This document shows positions 25,942 through 36,000 of a DNA stretch of 64,000 nucleotides, piece after piece (the first letter of the stretch is position 1; every line of letters starts with the position of its first letter). This DNA is from Ignavibacteria bacterium (lineage in GTDB: Bacteria; Bacteroidota; Ignavibacteria; Kapaibacteriales; UBA4661): the NCBI GenBank assembly GCA_014654705.1, contig JACVZY010000093.1, forward strand, positions 62,001 through 126,000. The letters run 5' to 3'. The position numbers were made by a program, and so were the translations under genes. The notes under the pieces were generated by a model. That model had not been told where the DNA came from. It saw only the letters and a program-made list of their open reading frames with translations, and did not search any database.

Positions 25942-27513
25942 TTAACGCGGAATCAAGATACGGAATACCGGGGAAATCATGAACAGACTTTGCTGCTCAT
26001 AAGGACGCAACTCGCGGAGAATATGCGCATATTTTGCTTCTATGTATAGCCAATTACCGAAGAGCGGTAAGTACCCGATACCCATAAAGGTCTGATTAGA
26101 ATACTGCAAAGTAAAACCAAACGGGTAGGTGGTTTCATTGCGATACTCGAACTTAATAAAAAGCCAGTCTAAGACACTTTGTGGAGTATAATTCACAAGT
26201 CCACGACCGCCTCTATTGGCAGCAGAAACATTATCTGAGGTTGCGAAGTAGGTAGGACCAAATTGACCACCCGTTTGCACCAATGCGGTCTCTCTGACCT
26301 CGGAGTAGTTAATACCTGCATCAATGCGGAAAATGTTATCCGGTGGATTCTCTGCACCTTCGACCTCTAACCACCAAGTGTAGAAAACACTCGCTTGAGC
26401 AACCGTGCGCAAGAGTGGCGTAATGGTTTGCACATCAACCCCACTTGAGTTACGATTTGTAACAAACTGTGCATTTTCCGAAAAGCGAGGATGGCTGGCA
26501 AGAAGCTGCAAACGCTCACTGCGCCCAACACCGTTACTTTCGTCAAAATTGACGCGAGAGAAGGTTAATGGTTCTGCAATCGGAACACCTTGATTGATAC
26601 TCTGGACAGGTATTTCGGCATTAATTCGTGCACCAAAAACGTTAGTTTTATTGTCTTCGCCTAGCGGCAGAACACCTTCAAAACTGACGGCAATTTTCGG
26701 ATCCGGTCCCATATTCAGTCTTCGCTTGCCCAAGAAGTCCGTTAGTCGAGGGTTTTGATTCCCAACGTCGTCGTTTAAGCGGTAAACAATACCACCGCTC
26801 AATTTCAAAAGGTTTGGAATAGCGCGACGGGTATTATTATCACCGTTGTCAATAAGTGAGCGTGTCGCCGTTATTTTGGCTTCGCCGGCATACCAGAAGT
26901 GGTAACCTGCATTGTCATTACCAATAGTATTATGAATCCACCAGTTGGTAGCACCTACTCGAAGCATTTGGTCAAATACAGAGAGGGAATAATACTGACG
27001 ACCACCGGTGGGCATACGGAAGTTGTTCTCTCCTACGCCGACTTTTTTCTCAATATCAGAAGTTACCTTACCGCCCACATTGGATACAGCCACAAAGTCA
27101 TGGCAGTATTTTTCTTCGCCATCGGGACCGACAGGTTCAGCAATAAGGTCGTTTACGCCTTGAAGCATATTATCCACGAGTTCTTTTTTTACGGCAATGG
27201 CACTACCACATTTGATTTGATAGATGTCGTATTTGCCATTTTTTTTAGGCTCGCCCCAAACGGAGATTTTTGCCAAATCCGGTCCGGGATCTTTACCCAC
27301 AGTCTTAAAATACTGCTGGATAATTTTTTGAACCTGCGCCTCGCACACCGTCCATCGGCTCAAGAAAGGTATTGCCCTATCATCTATGGTCGAAAAGGCT
27401 TTGGGAATACCACTCGAACCACCCGTCGTAGAGTCTGGAGCCTGCCCAAAGAGTGATGACGTACTCGACACAACAAGCACAAAGGCGCTGAGAACCAGTG
27501 AATATCGTTTCAT
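25942..27513 (-). CDS. Exported outer-membrane barrel protein with periplasmic N-domain (protein B)
   Basis: A 523-residue protein that I cannot place in a named family. The start at 27513 gives a signal peptide (SLVLSAFVLVVSSTSSLFGQ). Residues about 36-120 form a distinct N-domain with RAIPFLSRWTVCE and KKNGKYDIYQIKCG at 90-103. From about 150 the sequence is a series of amphipathic aromatic strands that looks like a large outer-membrane barrel, ending YAHILRELRPYEQQSLFMI then SPVFRILIPR. The N-domain matches the middle of protein D (54866-56437) closely: RAIPFLSRW with EALPHLTRW, and KKNGKYDIYQIKCG with KKNGKYDIYEIRCG. It is the third gene of a C-A-B unit. Confidence 0.6.
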   Translation of the reverse strand: MKRYSLVLSAFVLVVSSTSSLFGQAPDSTTGGSSGIPKAFSTIDDRAIPFLSRWTVCEAQVQKIIQQYFKTVGKDPGPDLAKISVWGEPKKNGKYDIYQIKCGSAIAVKKELVDNMLQGVNDLIAEPVGPDGEEKYCHDFVAVSNVGGKVTSDIEKKVGVGENNFRMPTGGRQYYSLSVFDQMLRVGATNWWIHNTIGNDNAGYHFWYAGEAKITATRSLIDNGDNNTRRAIPNLLKLSGGIVYRLNDDVGNQNPRLTDFLGKRRLNMGPDPKIAVSFEGVLPLGEDNKTNVFGARINAEIPVQSINQGVPIAEPLTFSRVNFDESNGVGRSERLQLLASHPRFSENAQFVTNRNSSGVDVQTITPLLRTVAQASVFYTWWLEVEGAENPPDNIFRIDAGINYSEVRETALVQTGGQFGPTYFATSDNVSAANRGGRGLVNYTPQSVLDWLFIKFEYRNETTYPFGFTLQYSNQTFMGIGYLPLFGNWLYIEAKYAHILRELRPYEQQSLFMISPVFRILIPR

Positions 27514-27768
27514 AGTGCTTACGCTGAAAATCGTAAAAGTAAAGATGTTCTGAACAGTTAGGGAAAAAGGGAGGTTTGGCAACCGCGTTCTTTTTCCTCT
27601 GACAATACGTTTCTATTGCTAAATCTAAAGTAAAAGTTTTTTGCTGCGACTGTATGTCGCTGGCATTGAGAAACTGATACTTTCTAAATAATTATCATTT
27701 TTTGTGCCATTTTGGGAGTACTCAACAATCCTTGAAAATTGCTAGCACACTCTCGCCCCAAAACCATA

Positions 27769-29508
27769 TTACCATCGGAAAATAAATCGCAGCGATGGCA
27801 CGGCAACCAAGGATGATTCCCAGGCATACGGTCCGCGAATAATTGGTACGAAAAGTCGTCCGTCCAAGCGGATTGCTGTGAGAAATCCTGTATCGCTGAT
27901 GGGAACTTGCAACCATGCCATACCGGAGCCTGCGCCGTCAAAATACTGAATATAAGCGCCAAACGGTACTGAGAGACCATACGACATATACTCAATGCGG
28001 AAGAAGGGTCCAAATTTAAGAGTTGAGTTTCTATCGGTTGCGGCAACAAATTCGTCGCCTAATTTACGCGGCACCCACTCTTCCATCTGATAACCGGCAG
28101 CACCGATTTTGAAGCGGATGTTATAGCCAAGATTGTCTTTGTCAGGGTCTTGAATACCAATGGAGAATGTATAATTCAAAAGCCCGTGCCAGCGCATCAA
28201 GAAACTTTTTCTGAGGCGCAAAGAGTCTGGAACACCAGTTTCTTCGGGGTTCACAAATGGACCCTTGTCATTATAGCGAATGTTGTTGCCGAGCATGACA
28301 GAGCCGGAAGCAGTAAAGACACCGCTACGGTCAATTAACTTAAAGGGAAAATCAAACGATCCATTCAAGCCGACACTGTTGTTAATCGTTGTAAATCGAC
28401 TTGGGAGCGTGAGTATTGGAAGAATATTCGGCGCCCAAAGCGACGTTGGCAGAATAACACCAAGTTTGTTTGCATCCCAGAGTGCATTGACTGCCACGCG
28501 CTCACTCCAGAGCGATGGATATCCAATGTCATCATTGCCGAACCGCATCTCTACGCCATACTGAGGAAGGTTGGTCGGCTCACCTTGCACACTGGCAGGG
28601 TCTTGATAGTGTCTCCAGCTAATAAGGTCGGCTGCACCAATCACGATTTCATCGCTAAATTGTTTGTCATTATCAACTGCCTTGTGCGGCTCACCCTCGG
28701 TAATCATTAAATACTCATTTACTCTGTCTTCGCCGATCATCTTCGTCACAACTTCTTTATTGATTTTCATCTGTACGCTTTGCGTTGGGCGAATAGCCTG
28801 AGTTTTTTCAGCAGGATTCTGCTTAATGTTGTTCTTAATATAATCATACATATTCTCGTAGCCGGTTCCTTCTATCGAACCTTTGACCGCTACCATTGCA
28901 CCGGTAGAATCATCTTTTTCAAACTCTTTGGTCTTAAACTGGCGCAAGTCATTTGCGTCCAGAACAGAAGCGGAAATAGGACCGTTGAGGGCGTTTTTTA
29001 GATAATCTGGGTCGGACGCCTGTGTTTGTGATGGTGATTGAATACCCATCACACCAAGAATAACCGGCTCACTACCTTCGGTAAATCGCTCACAAAGGAC
29101 ATAAACTTTTCCTATACGAACCAAACCTGCAAGGGCAGTATAGTAATTTTTCACCGCTTCGCAATCCGCGGGGCTTCCACCATCGTCTATCATTGCTTGC
29201 GGAACAGGTTGCTTTTTTAAAACACGCTTTTTAATATCATCGGTGTTTGTACACTCTTGCTCTGCGGTTTCAAGGGCAGCCGTGCGTGGTTGACCCGGCG
29301 TTATCACTTCGCTAAACCGCTTAACAGCACTAGCATCAGCTTCATAGAGTGAGATATTGGAGTACTTATAGTAGTCCATCTTTCTCAAGAATGCTTTGGT
29401 CAGTTCTTGCGCCTGCAATGTACTACCACAAAAGAAAAGTATTACCGTGCAGAGAGTAATGCACGAAGAGAACATTATACTATGACGGTTTGATACTAAA
29501 GTGCGCAT
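27769..29508 (-). CDS. Exported outer-membrane barrel protein with periplasmic N-domain (protein A)
   Basis: A 579-residue protein of unknown family. The ATG at 29508 is preceded by AGGA at a good distance and gives a signal peptide (CITLCTVILFFCGSTLQAQ). Residues about 35-180 form a periplasmic-looking domain beginning FLRKMDYYKYSNISLYEAD and including VILGVMGIQSPSQ and ASDPDYLKNAL. The remainder is predominantly beta, with strands such as GLLNYTFSIGIQDP and FGPFFRIEYMSYGL, and ends with SLRFIFRW, where a terminal aromatic residue is typical of BAM substrates. The N-domain matches the first part of protein D. It sits between C and B in the same direction. Confidence 0.6.
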   Translation of the reverse strand: MRTLVSNRHSIMFSSCITLCTVILFFCGSTLQAQELTKAFLRKMDYYKYSNISLYEADASAVKRFSEVITPGQPRTAALETAEQECTNTDDIKKRVLKKQPVPQAMIDDGGSPADCEAVKNYYTALAGLVRIGKVYVLCERFTEGSEPVILGVMGIQSPSQTQASDPDYLKNALNGPISASVLDANDLRQFKTKEFEKDDSTGAMVAVKGSIEGTGYENMYDYIKNNIKQNPAEKTQAIRPTQSVQMKINKEVVTKMIGEDRVNEYLMITEGEPHKAVDNDKQFSDEIVIGAADLISWRHYQDPASVQGEPTNLPQYGVEMRFGNDDIGYPSLWSERVAVNALWDANKLGVILPTSLWAPNILPILTLPSRFTTINNSVGLNGSFDFPFKLIDRSGVFTASGSVMLGNNIRYNDKGPFVNPEETGVPDSLRLRKSFLMRWHGLLNYTFSIGIQDPDKDNLGYNIRFKIGAAGYQMEEWVPRKLGDEFVAATDRNSTLKFGPFFRIEYMSYGLSVPFGAYIQYFDGAGSGMAWLQVPISDTGFLTAIRLDGRLFVPIIRGPYAWESSLVAVPSLRFIFRW

Positions 29509-29640
29509 GGGTAATCCTGCCGTAAAAAGTTCAGAGTTAAAAATTATGGCAAAAAACATTCAAAAATTCACCACGATGTCTTTCCTCAATTCAGCAACAT
29601 AAAATGGCTTCCGAGGAAAAATTCAATTGTCTGTTTGTTT

Positions 29641-32049
29641 TTATTGATATGGGATATTAACGGTAATTATGCATGGCGGGCTCGACGATGCTGCCGAAGT
29701 ACCTGCTTTTCGGTTTACAATTTTTGCGCCAACTTTTATCGCAATCGTGCCACGTAATATACGGCTTTCACCGGGTGGCTTCGGCGGAAGGTCTTTGACT
29801 TGAATTGTTACAGGGAATGCACCTGTGCTTGCGTCAAACGCACCGGAAACAACGCCGAAACTAGTAGCATTAGCAACCCATGTGGAGGTTGCATCAGGCT
29901 CATCACCATTATAAATTCTCAGCACTGTGTCTGGGCTATTATAGTCAATTTCAGCGTCGCCGGAAGGTTCAACATCGGAAAGTGTTGCCTTAACACTTTT
30001 ACTTGCATTTGGATCTTTGTTATCCGCATCTATAGGAACCTCAAAGTCAACACCAATTCCCTTAACGACGATTTGGAAATTATTGGGTTGTACGGGTTTT
30101 TTGCTAGATGTTTTCTTTGCTTTGACATCAGCGGAACCACCGGATTTAAGTTCTGTAATTGCACTAGAACATGAAATGTCTGGAGGTGATTGCTCAGGAG
30201 TCGTCTCTTTGGAAAAGAGTGGAACACGCTCACCGGTTGGTGGATATATCCAGACGATATCAGTTTTAACTTTTTTAGCTGCTGCCGGAATATTAGGACC
30301 AGTCCATCCTTCGGCATATGCATTATCTTGATTCTTCTTTTCATTGCCTAATTGATAGTCAATCTTAAATTGCGCCAATGGCAACTCAGCAGCGACAAGA
30401 AGTTTGCTGCGCAACTGCAAGCGCTTGCCATAGTAGAGCTTAAGACCTGCCAATGTCTTCATACTCTTCGGATCAAGGCTACTGGGAAGAACTGTCAAGT
30501 CAGTTGAGGCTGTATCAGATTTACCACCACCAGAGTATTCAAGTTTGATATTATACAATCCCGCTGGGATGGGACTTTCAAAAACCATGCGATACCGGCG
30601 TTTTTTATTATTTGCCTGGGGATCAACTGGTCCGCCTGCATTTGCCTCATCCAACTCTATTTTGTACTTACCAGCAAGCGATGGTGTGCCTTTAATATCT
30701 ACATTGGGGTTTCCGGGTTTGAAATACGATCCGGGGGTAAGAGCAAATGTAATAATAGTCTTTTGTAATTTATCAAAGGTGATAATCTTCGGCTCAAGTT
30801 CGCTGATACCGGGCGCTGGCTGCTGCTGCTCAGGCTTACGCACTTGCACATCAATATCCATCGTGCCGCTATTCTGATCAAGGAAGGATGAAAAACCGGG
30901 GGTCATCAACTTTACGATATAATCATACAGCGTAATCCTATTCAATACTTCCTCATCAGCTTTATTATTCTCACGACCTAGTTTAATAGCTGCATTAAAC
31001 TCCTCGACGGCTTTATATCGAGTGTTAAAATCACCCTCACCATCAAACCATTTATCACGCAGCTCAACTTTCCCATCAAGTTCCTTTTGCAGTTCCTGCA
31101 TAACAGAGCGAAGTGCTTTCACTTTCAACTTTACTACACCTACATTTACTTGATCTTCATCAGAGATATCCTTGACACCACCTTCAAAATCCACGCCAAG
31201 AATCTTATTGGTGCTTGAGAAAAAGCGAAGTTTATACCAACCATCTTTGCGCTCGTCACCCGGATCAAAATTGACCGTAAAGGTACGTGCAACCATCTTG
31301 CCATTGTTCACAAGATCTTTTTCAGATTTCAAGCTATCATAGAAAAACACAGTGTCTTTCATCTGACTAGCTCTCTCTACGGGCGTGCTATTCACGGCAA
31401 GATTGTAGAGAGGTTTGCGCCAGCCACCTTCAGATTTGTTATATTCATATGTTGCGGGCACGTCAAGTTTCAACTGGCGATTATCTATTAATGTCCAATT
31501 AAAATTGCGACCAACTTGCTGGTCAATATAGGTAGCAACATCACCTGTCTTGAATTCTCTGAGGCGCTTGCTATTGTACACGCTATCCGGCAGACGGGGT
31601 GCATTCTCTTGTGTTTCGCCTTTGGGCGTTTCAGTAAAGAAAAGTTGATAGGTCAATTCCTGTACATTTGCCAATTTGGTGAAGGTATAATCCTTAAGAC
31701 CTTCGGCGGCTTCGGCGGCAGCTTCAGCATTCTTTGCCTCGCTAATATCAGTTACACCAACCTTAACACTATACGTTTTCTGACGCTTAATACGTTGATC
31801 TTTAGGCAAAGACTCTACGGTTGCCTTATCTTGGATAATAATGAGGTCATTCGGAGCAACGTTCATATTGAAATTGCCCGAACCACTTTGTAGTTGTGAA
31901 AGGATATTCTGCACAATCTTCATAGACTCTTTCGTCTTTTTATGCAGACCTTCTTCAGCTTCATCGCGCTCGACGATGATGATGAGAAGTTCCAAGATAA
32001 CGGCAAGGTATAATACAAAATATACTTTGCCTGCACTGCCTTTCGACAT
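29641..32049 (-). CDS. Inner-membrane-anchored periplasmic protein, GldM/PorM-like in architecture (protein C)
   Basis: An 802-residue protein. The start at 32049 was chosen because one transmembrane segment (VYFVLYLAVILELLIIIV) follows directly; the open frame reaches to 32235 but the upstream residues look non-coding. A charged, helical stretch comes next (ERDEAEEGLHKKTKESMKIV), then mostly beta modules to the C-terminus. A single N-terminal anchor followed by a long periplasmic rod is the plan of GldM/PorM, the T9SS motor shaft, but I cannot show sequence homology. The last 150 residues (KKPVQPNNFQIVVKG, then VKDLPPKPPGESRILRG) match the end of protein D. It is the first gene of the C-A-B unit, with 132 bases to A. 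Confidence 0.5.
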   Translation of the reverse strand: MSKGSAGKVYFVLYLAVILELLIIIVERDEAEEGLHKKTKESMKIVQNILSQLQSGSGNFNMNVAPNDLIIIQDKATVESLPKDQRIKRQKTYSVKVGVTDISEAKNAEAAAEAAEGLKDYTFTKLANVQELTYQLFFTETPKGETQENAPRLPDSVYNSKRLREFKTGDVATYIDQQVGRNFNWTLIDNRQLKLDVPATYEYNKSEGGWRKPLYNLAVNSTPVERASQMKDTVFFYDSLKSEKDLVNNGKMVARTFTVNFDPGDERKDGWYKLRFFSSTNKILGVDFEGGVKDISDEDQVNVGVVKLKVKALRSVMQELQKELDGKVELRDKWFDGEGDFNTRYKAVEEFNAAIKLGRENNKADEEVLNRITLYDYIVKLMTPGFSSFLDQNSGTMDIDVQVRKPEQQQPAPGISELEPKIITFDKLQKTIITFALTPGSYFKPGNPNVDIKGTPSLAGKYKIELDEANAGGPVDPQANNKKRRYRMVFESPIPAGLYNIKLEYSGGGKSDTASTDLTVLPSSLDPKSMKTLAGLKLYYGKRLQLRSKLLVAAELPLAQFKIDYQLGNEKKNQDNAYAEGWTGPNIPAAAKKVKTDIVWIYPPTGERVPLFSKETTPEQSPPDISCSSAITELKSGGSADVKAKKTSSKKPVQPNNFQIVVKGIGVDFEVPIDADNKDPNASKSVKATLSDVEPSGDAEIDYNSPDTVLRIYNGDEPDATSTWVANATSFGVVSGAFDASTGAFPVTIQVKDLPPKPPGESRILRGTIAIKVGAKIVNRKAGTSAASSSPPCIITVNIPYQ

Positions 32050-32287
32050 AAACTTCAACCTATAGAGATTGGGAAAATCGTAAGTTTGGGAGGAGAGGCA
32101 CAAAGACTTACTTTCTTGCCTCACTTCCAATATGCAAAAATCATAATACAAAACAAAAAATTTGTCATTTTCCACAAAAAGGACAAATTTTCTGCTGATG
32201 GCGATATATTCTACCGTTGATGCACCAAAAGGCAAAAAACACAGCCCTTTTGATGAGTCTCCATTTCTTGCGCCAGCCGAGAATGTG

Positions 32288-33268
32288 TTACATATTTAAT
32301 AGCCATGCAAAAACAAGCGGTGCTACTATGGTCGCATCAGACTCAATAATAAACTTGGGTGTCGTTACGTCTAATTTCCCCCATGTAATTTTCTCGTTTG
32401 GGACTGCTCCGGAATACGAACCGTAACTCGTGGTCGAGTCCGATATTTGGCAAAAATAACTCCAGAAAGGAATATCAGTCATCTCCATATCTTGATAGAG
32501 CATTGGCACAACGCAGATTGGGAAGTCTCCAGCGATGCCACCACCGACTTGGAAGAATCCCACACCTTTACCTTTGGAGTTCTCAATATACCACTTCGAG
32601 AGCCACATCATATATTCAATGCCTGACTTCATGACCGATGGCTGCAATTCACCCTTAATGCAATATGATGCAAAAATGTTGCCCATAGTCGAATCTTCCC
32701 AACCGGGTACAATAATAGGCAGATTTTTCTCTGCCGCAGCAATCATCCATGAGTTTTTAGGGTCAATTTCGTAATACTGCTGCATATCGCCCGAGAGCAG
32801 CATTTTGTACATATATTCGTGGGGAAAATAACGCTCTCCACTATCTTGGGCAGTTTTCCATTGTTGGAAAATGTGCTTCTGGATGCGGCGGAATGCTTCC
32901 TCTTCTGGAATGCACGTATCGGTAACACGGTTAAAGCCATCTTCCAAAAGCGCCCATTCATCCTGCGGCGACAGATCGCGGTAATGCGGCACACGCTTAT
33001 AGTGCGTATGCGCCACAAGATTCATTATATCTTCCTCCAAATTTGCTCCGGTGCAAGAAATAATTTGCACCTTATCTTGCCGAATCATTTCTGCCAGCGT
33101 CTTTCCAAGCTCCGCAGTGCTCATCGCACCAGCTAGAGTTATCATCATTTTGCCGCCTTCAGCCAAATGTGTTTCATATCCCTTTGCGGCATCTACAAGA
33201 GCAGCAGCATTAAAGTGAAGGAAATTTTCTTCGATAAAGCGCGAAATCGTATTGCGTTGTATAGCCAT
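32288..33268 (-). CDS. Deoxyhypusine-synthase family protein
   Basis: A 326-residue NAD-dependent enzyme of the deoxyhypusine synthase fold. In archaea and eukaryotes this moves an aminobutyl group from spermidine to eIF5A; bacteria lack eIF5A. The active-site lysine is present in NEKITWGKLD, matching the catalytic WGK of known enzymes. Other marks are IISCTGANLEEDIMNL and VGFFQVGGGIAGDFPICVVP (NAD/spermidine loop). Bacterial relatives have been proposed to make homospermidine or other polyamines. The gene is alone, with 238 bases to gene C and 143 to the EEP gene. Family assignment is strong; the reaction is inferred. Confidence 0.88.
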   Translation of the reverse strand: MAIQRNTISRFIEENFLHFNAAALVDAAKGYETHLAEGGKMMITLAGAMSTAELGKTLAEMIRQDKVQIISCTGANLEEDIMNLVAHTHYKRVPHYRDLSPQDEWALLEDGFNRVTDTCIPEEEAFRRIQKHIFQQWKTAQDSGERYFPHEYMYKMLLSGDMQQYYEIDPKNSWMIAAAEKNLPIIVPGWEDSTMGNIFASYCIKGELQPSVMKSGIEYMMWLSKWYIENSKGKGVGFFQVGGGIAGDFPICVVPMLYQDMEMTDIPFWSYFCQISDSTTSYGSYSGAVPNEKITWGKLDVTTPKFIIESDATIVAPLVFAWLLNM

Positions 33269-33411
33269 AAATCGTCAAATGAGAAGAGAATGAAAAGAAA
33301 CTTCGGACAAAATATTGTGAAAGCAGGGCAAAAATAGGAAATTTTTTCGCAAGCACGCGCATAAAATCATGCAAGACTCCAGAAAAAGTCCTTGCAGAGA
33401 CGCAGAGCATC

Positions 33412-34296
33412 TTACGGTAGAGAGATTTGCACCACAATCGGACAGTGGTCGGAAACCCGCTTTACTTCATTCTCCGGCAGCGCTGCGCGAAAATTGATAG
33501 CGCGAAGCGTACCAGGTACAACACGGCGCAGCAAGGAATCACTCACGATGATATGATCTATCGTCGGTAAGGCGCTGTATGTGCAACTTCTCATCTCGCC
33601 TGTAAGAAAGACAAGTCTCGAAAAGTTTACCAGTGTGTCCAACGTACTTTGCTTTTTGTGCGGCGAATCATTACAATCACCCAGAATAAGGATATTGCTA
33701 TTACCTCCCTTTTGCAAAACCGAATCAGCCCATACTCGTAGCTGCTCAGCTTGCGTCCTTCGGAGCAAACGAGAGCGTTCTACCAGCGCAGGCGTGGAAT
33801 CTGCACGCGATGTTGATTTCAGATGCACTGCTAGTAAAAGCCAACATGCCTTTCCAATAGAACATTGCACTAGCAAGCCCGCACGAGTACGCCCATCTTC
33901 TACCGCGAGTGAGTGCACCTCCCCCAACATGGTCACTTGCAACGGGGCACGATAAAGGAACCCGATGCGCTGCTTGCCACCGCTTGCGCCCATAATGCAA
34001 CGATACTCCGGCAACAACCGAAGAAGCCGCTCCATTGCTTGAGTATTTTCTATTTCTTGCACAGCAAGTATATCGGCATCCGCACACCGAACAGCATCAG
34101 CCAAAAGCCTATCATCAGCACCAGTGCGAAGTTTGCGGTCATCCGAAGAATTATCCCCGAACCATTCCATATTAAATGTACCGACGGTAATTCGTTCCAG
34201 CACTTGCTCACGAGCCACCTTGCAACTTTGGAGCAAATAACCCAATACGACAGACAAGGAAAATATCATACATAATGAAAACCATTTCCTGCACAT
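33412..34296 (-). CDS. Endonuclease/exonuclease/phosphatase-fold lipoprotein
   Basis: A 294-residue protein of the EEP (DNase I-like) fold with a lipobox. The signal segment MIFSLSVVLGYLLQSC ends in LQSC, so the mature protein should be lipid-anchored. EEP catalytic residues are visible: Asn in TVGTFNMEWFGDN, Glu in VQEIEN, His in LAVHLKSTS, Asp and Asn in LGDCNDSP, and the end motif IDHIIVSD then SDHCPIVVQ. It follows the GT39 gene by 9 bases, so it is the last gene of that operon. Extracellular nuclease or phosphodiesterase activity is likely; the substrate is not visible. Confidence 0.85.
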   Translation of the reverse strand: MCRKWFSLCMIFSLSVVLGYLLQSCKVAREQVLERITVGTFNMEWFGDNSSDDRKLRTGADDRLLADAVRCADADILAVQEIENTQAMERLLRLLPEYRCIMGASGGKQRIGFLYRAPLQVTMLGEVHSLAVEDGRTRAGLLVQCSIGKACWLLLAVHLKSTSRADSTPALVERSRLLRRTQAEQLRVWADSVLQKGGNSNILILGDCNDSPHKKQSTLDTLVNFSRLVFLTGEMRSCTYSALPTIDHIIVSDSLLRRVVPGTLRAINFRAALPENEVKRVSDHCPIVVQISLP

Positions 34297-34305
34297 AGTT
34301 TCTCT

Positions 34306-36000
34306 CTATGATTTCCTGAAATATCGCACCATGTATAAGTATGGTTGCGGGACAGCATCTTCTTTGAAACCCGCCATCGGCAATTTGAGCAATTGCGCCT
34401 TGAACCAGACATCAAATGCAGTCTGGCGTTGCAAAGGTTGTTCCGCTTCAAGTTTGTATCCTAAGCGCTGAAGAGCTTCGGCTAAACGGTCGGAATTGGT
34501 ATGGTAACGATTACGCTGTACAATCACGAACTCCGGCGTTTGCGCCGCAGTAACAAAGCGCTCACACGAATCAAGGGTAAATTCCTTTGTTAAATCTGTT
34601 TCCACCCAAAAAAGCGCATGAGACGTTGGCAAATAGCGATCAACAGCAGTTGCAGAGCCATTTGTCGCAGAACCAACACTTTCCATACCGTACCGATACC
34701 CAAACGGATGCGCTATCGTCAGGCGTGAAGCATCCTTCACGTGCGCACCGACGAAATCACGCACTTCGCGTATAGGTGGTGTTTGCTGCGTGGCGACAGT
34801 GTTCAGATTCCACGTCGCAATAGCGTAGAAATTGCACAGCATGATACTTACCACTACACCAATACGCAGTTCTCTTTTTGTAATTTTTGCAATTCCCATG
34901 CCCACCACTATCCAGAATAATGGCGCAACAAATCCCACACGCTGAACAGAAGGAATCAAATAGAACTGAAGCGGAGGATACATTCGCACAACAACCAGCG
35001 ACATAAAGACGAGCGGAAATGCCAGAAAAAATAGCCCAAAACGGTTACGTGCAATCCACTCAGTACGGAAAGCCAAAACACTGAGTACCACAATCAGCAC
35101 CAGCATCGGCAGCACCACCCACACCGTCCACGGGGCAACGGCAAAACCATTCATCAACCCGAACACCGTTGCTCCGAAAAACATAACTGCCGCTAACGGT
35201 TTTTTAACATTCGTTGCTGCAAGAGGGCTTGCACCTAAGTCCATCTGAGAATAGGTTGTCAAAATCGTAATGACTATCGGCAAAATAAGAACAATAATCA
35301 ACGCTTGCGATGCTGCCCACACGCCAATCTGTCTAAGTGAGCGCCTGCGGAGTGTCGAAAGGTAATGAAAACCTGCGCACAGTGCAAACACTGCTGCCGA
35401 AAGGTAATGAAAATAGAAGGTTGCGCCCGTGAGAACGGCGTACAGCGCCAGATTGCGCCACGAGGACTGACCGGTTTCCTGCGCCCTGTACCACAGCGAA
35501 TAATAATACACTGCCGCCAGCCCAAGCAGCATTACGATAGACTGGTACCGAGCAAAGTTCGCACCCATCCAGACAACGGGCGTTGTGGCAGCAAGACAAA
35601 AGACGGCAAGCCGCATATTATCAGTCAGTTGTCCGGCAAATAGGTTCGTCAACTTCCAAATGTACACAATCGCTCCAAGCGCAAAAATCAGCGCCAACAC
35701 ACGCAATGACTCATCGCTAAAACCGAACAGGCTTCCCCATGCGTGTTGCAGAAGACTTGTGCCGGCAGGATTATTTTCGTGGGGCGAGAAATAGAGTTTG
35801 AGAATAGTCGGAATGGACTTGGGAGCTGCCCAAAACATCGAAAATTCATCCGCCGCCACCGAGCGTTGTCCAAGCGTGAGAAGGGCAAAGAGCGCAAGCG
35901 CAGCAACGATACCGATAGCCAGCCAATGTGGGCGTTGAAGCATAAAAACCAGTGTTTGTTCGTAAAAAAAATCTGTGCAAATCTGCTTTACTTTCGTCAT
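34306..36000 (-). CDS. GT39-like membrane glycosyltransferase (second of the operon)
   Basis: A 564-residue polytopic membrane protein of the ArnT/PMT-like group, with about ten hydrophobic spans. An acidic pair is placed as in the family early after the first span (SVAADEFSMFWAAPK). A hydrophilic C-terminal domain follows the spans. It starts at 36000 with ATG overlapping the GT2 stop (ATGA), which shows coupling and fixes the start. Such enzymes move a sugar from a polyprenyl-phosphate donor to a lipid or protein on the periplasmic side. The adjacent GT2 could make that donor. The acceptor cannot be told. Confidence 0.8.
   Translation of the reverse strand: MTKVKQICTDFFYEQTLVFMLQRPHWLAIGIVAALALFALLTLGQRSVAADEFSMFWAAPKSIPTILKLYFSPHENNPAGTSLLQHAWGSLFGFSDESLRVLALIFALGAIVYIWKLTNLFAGQLTDNMRLAVFCLAATTPVVWMGANFARYQSIVMLLGLAAVYYYSLWYRAQETGQSSWRNLALYAVLTGATFYFHYLSAAVFALCAGFHYLSTLRRRSLRQIGVWAASQALIIVLILPIVITILTTYSQMDLGASPLAATNVKKPLAAVMFFGATVFGLMNGFAVAPWTVWVVLPMLVLIVVLSVLAFRTEWIARNRFGLFFLAFPLVFMSLVVVRMYPPLQFYLIPSVQRVGFVAPLFWIVVGMGIAKITKRELRIGVVVSIMLCNFYAIATWNLNTVATQQTPPIREVRDFVGAHVKDASRLTIAHPFGYRYGMESVGSATNGSATAVDRYLPTSHALFWVETDLTKEFTLDSCERFVTAAQTPEFVIVQRNRYHTNSDRLAEALQRLGYKLEAEQPLQRQTAFDVWFKAQLLKLPMAGFKEDAVPQPYLYMVRYFRKS

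Noticed and set aside
29641-32049. Firm naming of protein C as gldM
   Set aside because: Only architecture matches; I see no clear GldM motif and no adjacent gldL or gldN.
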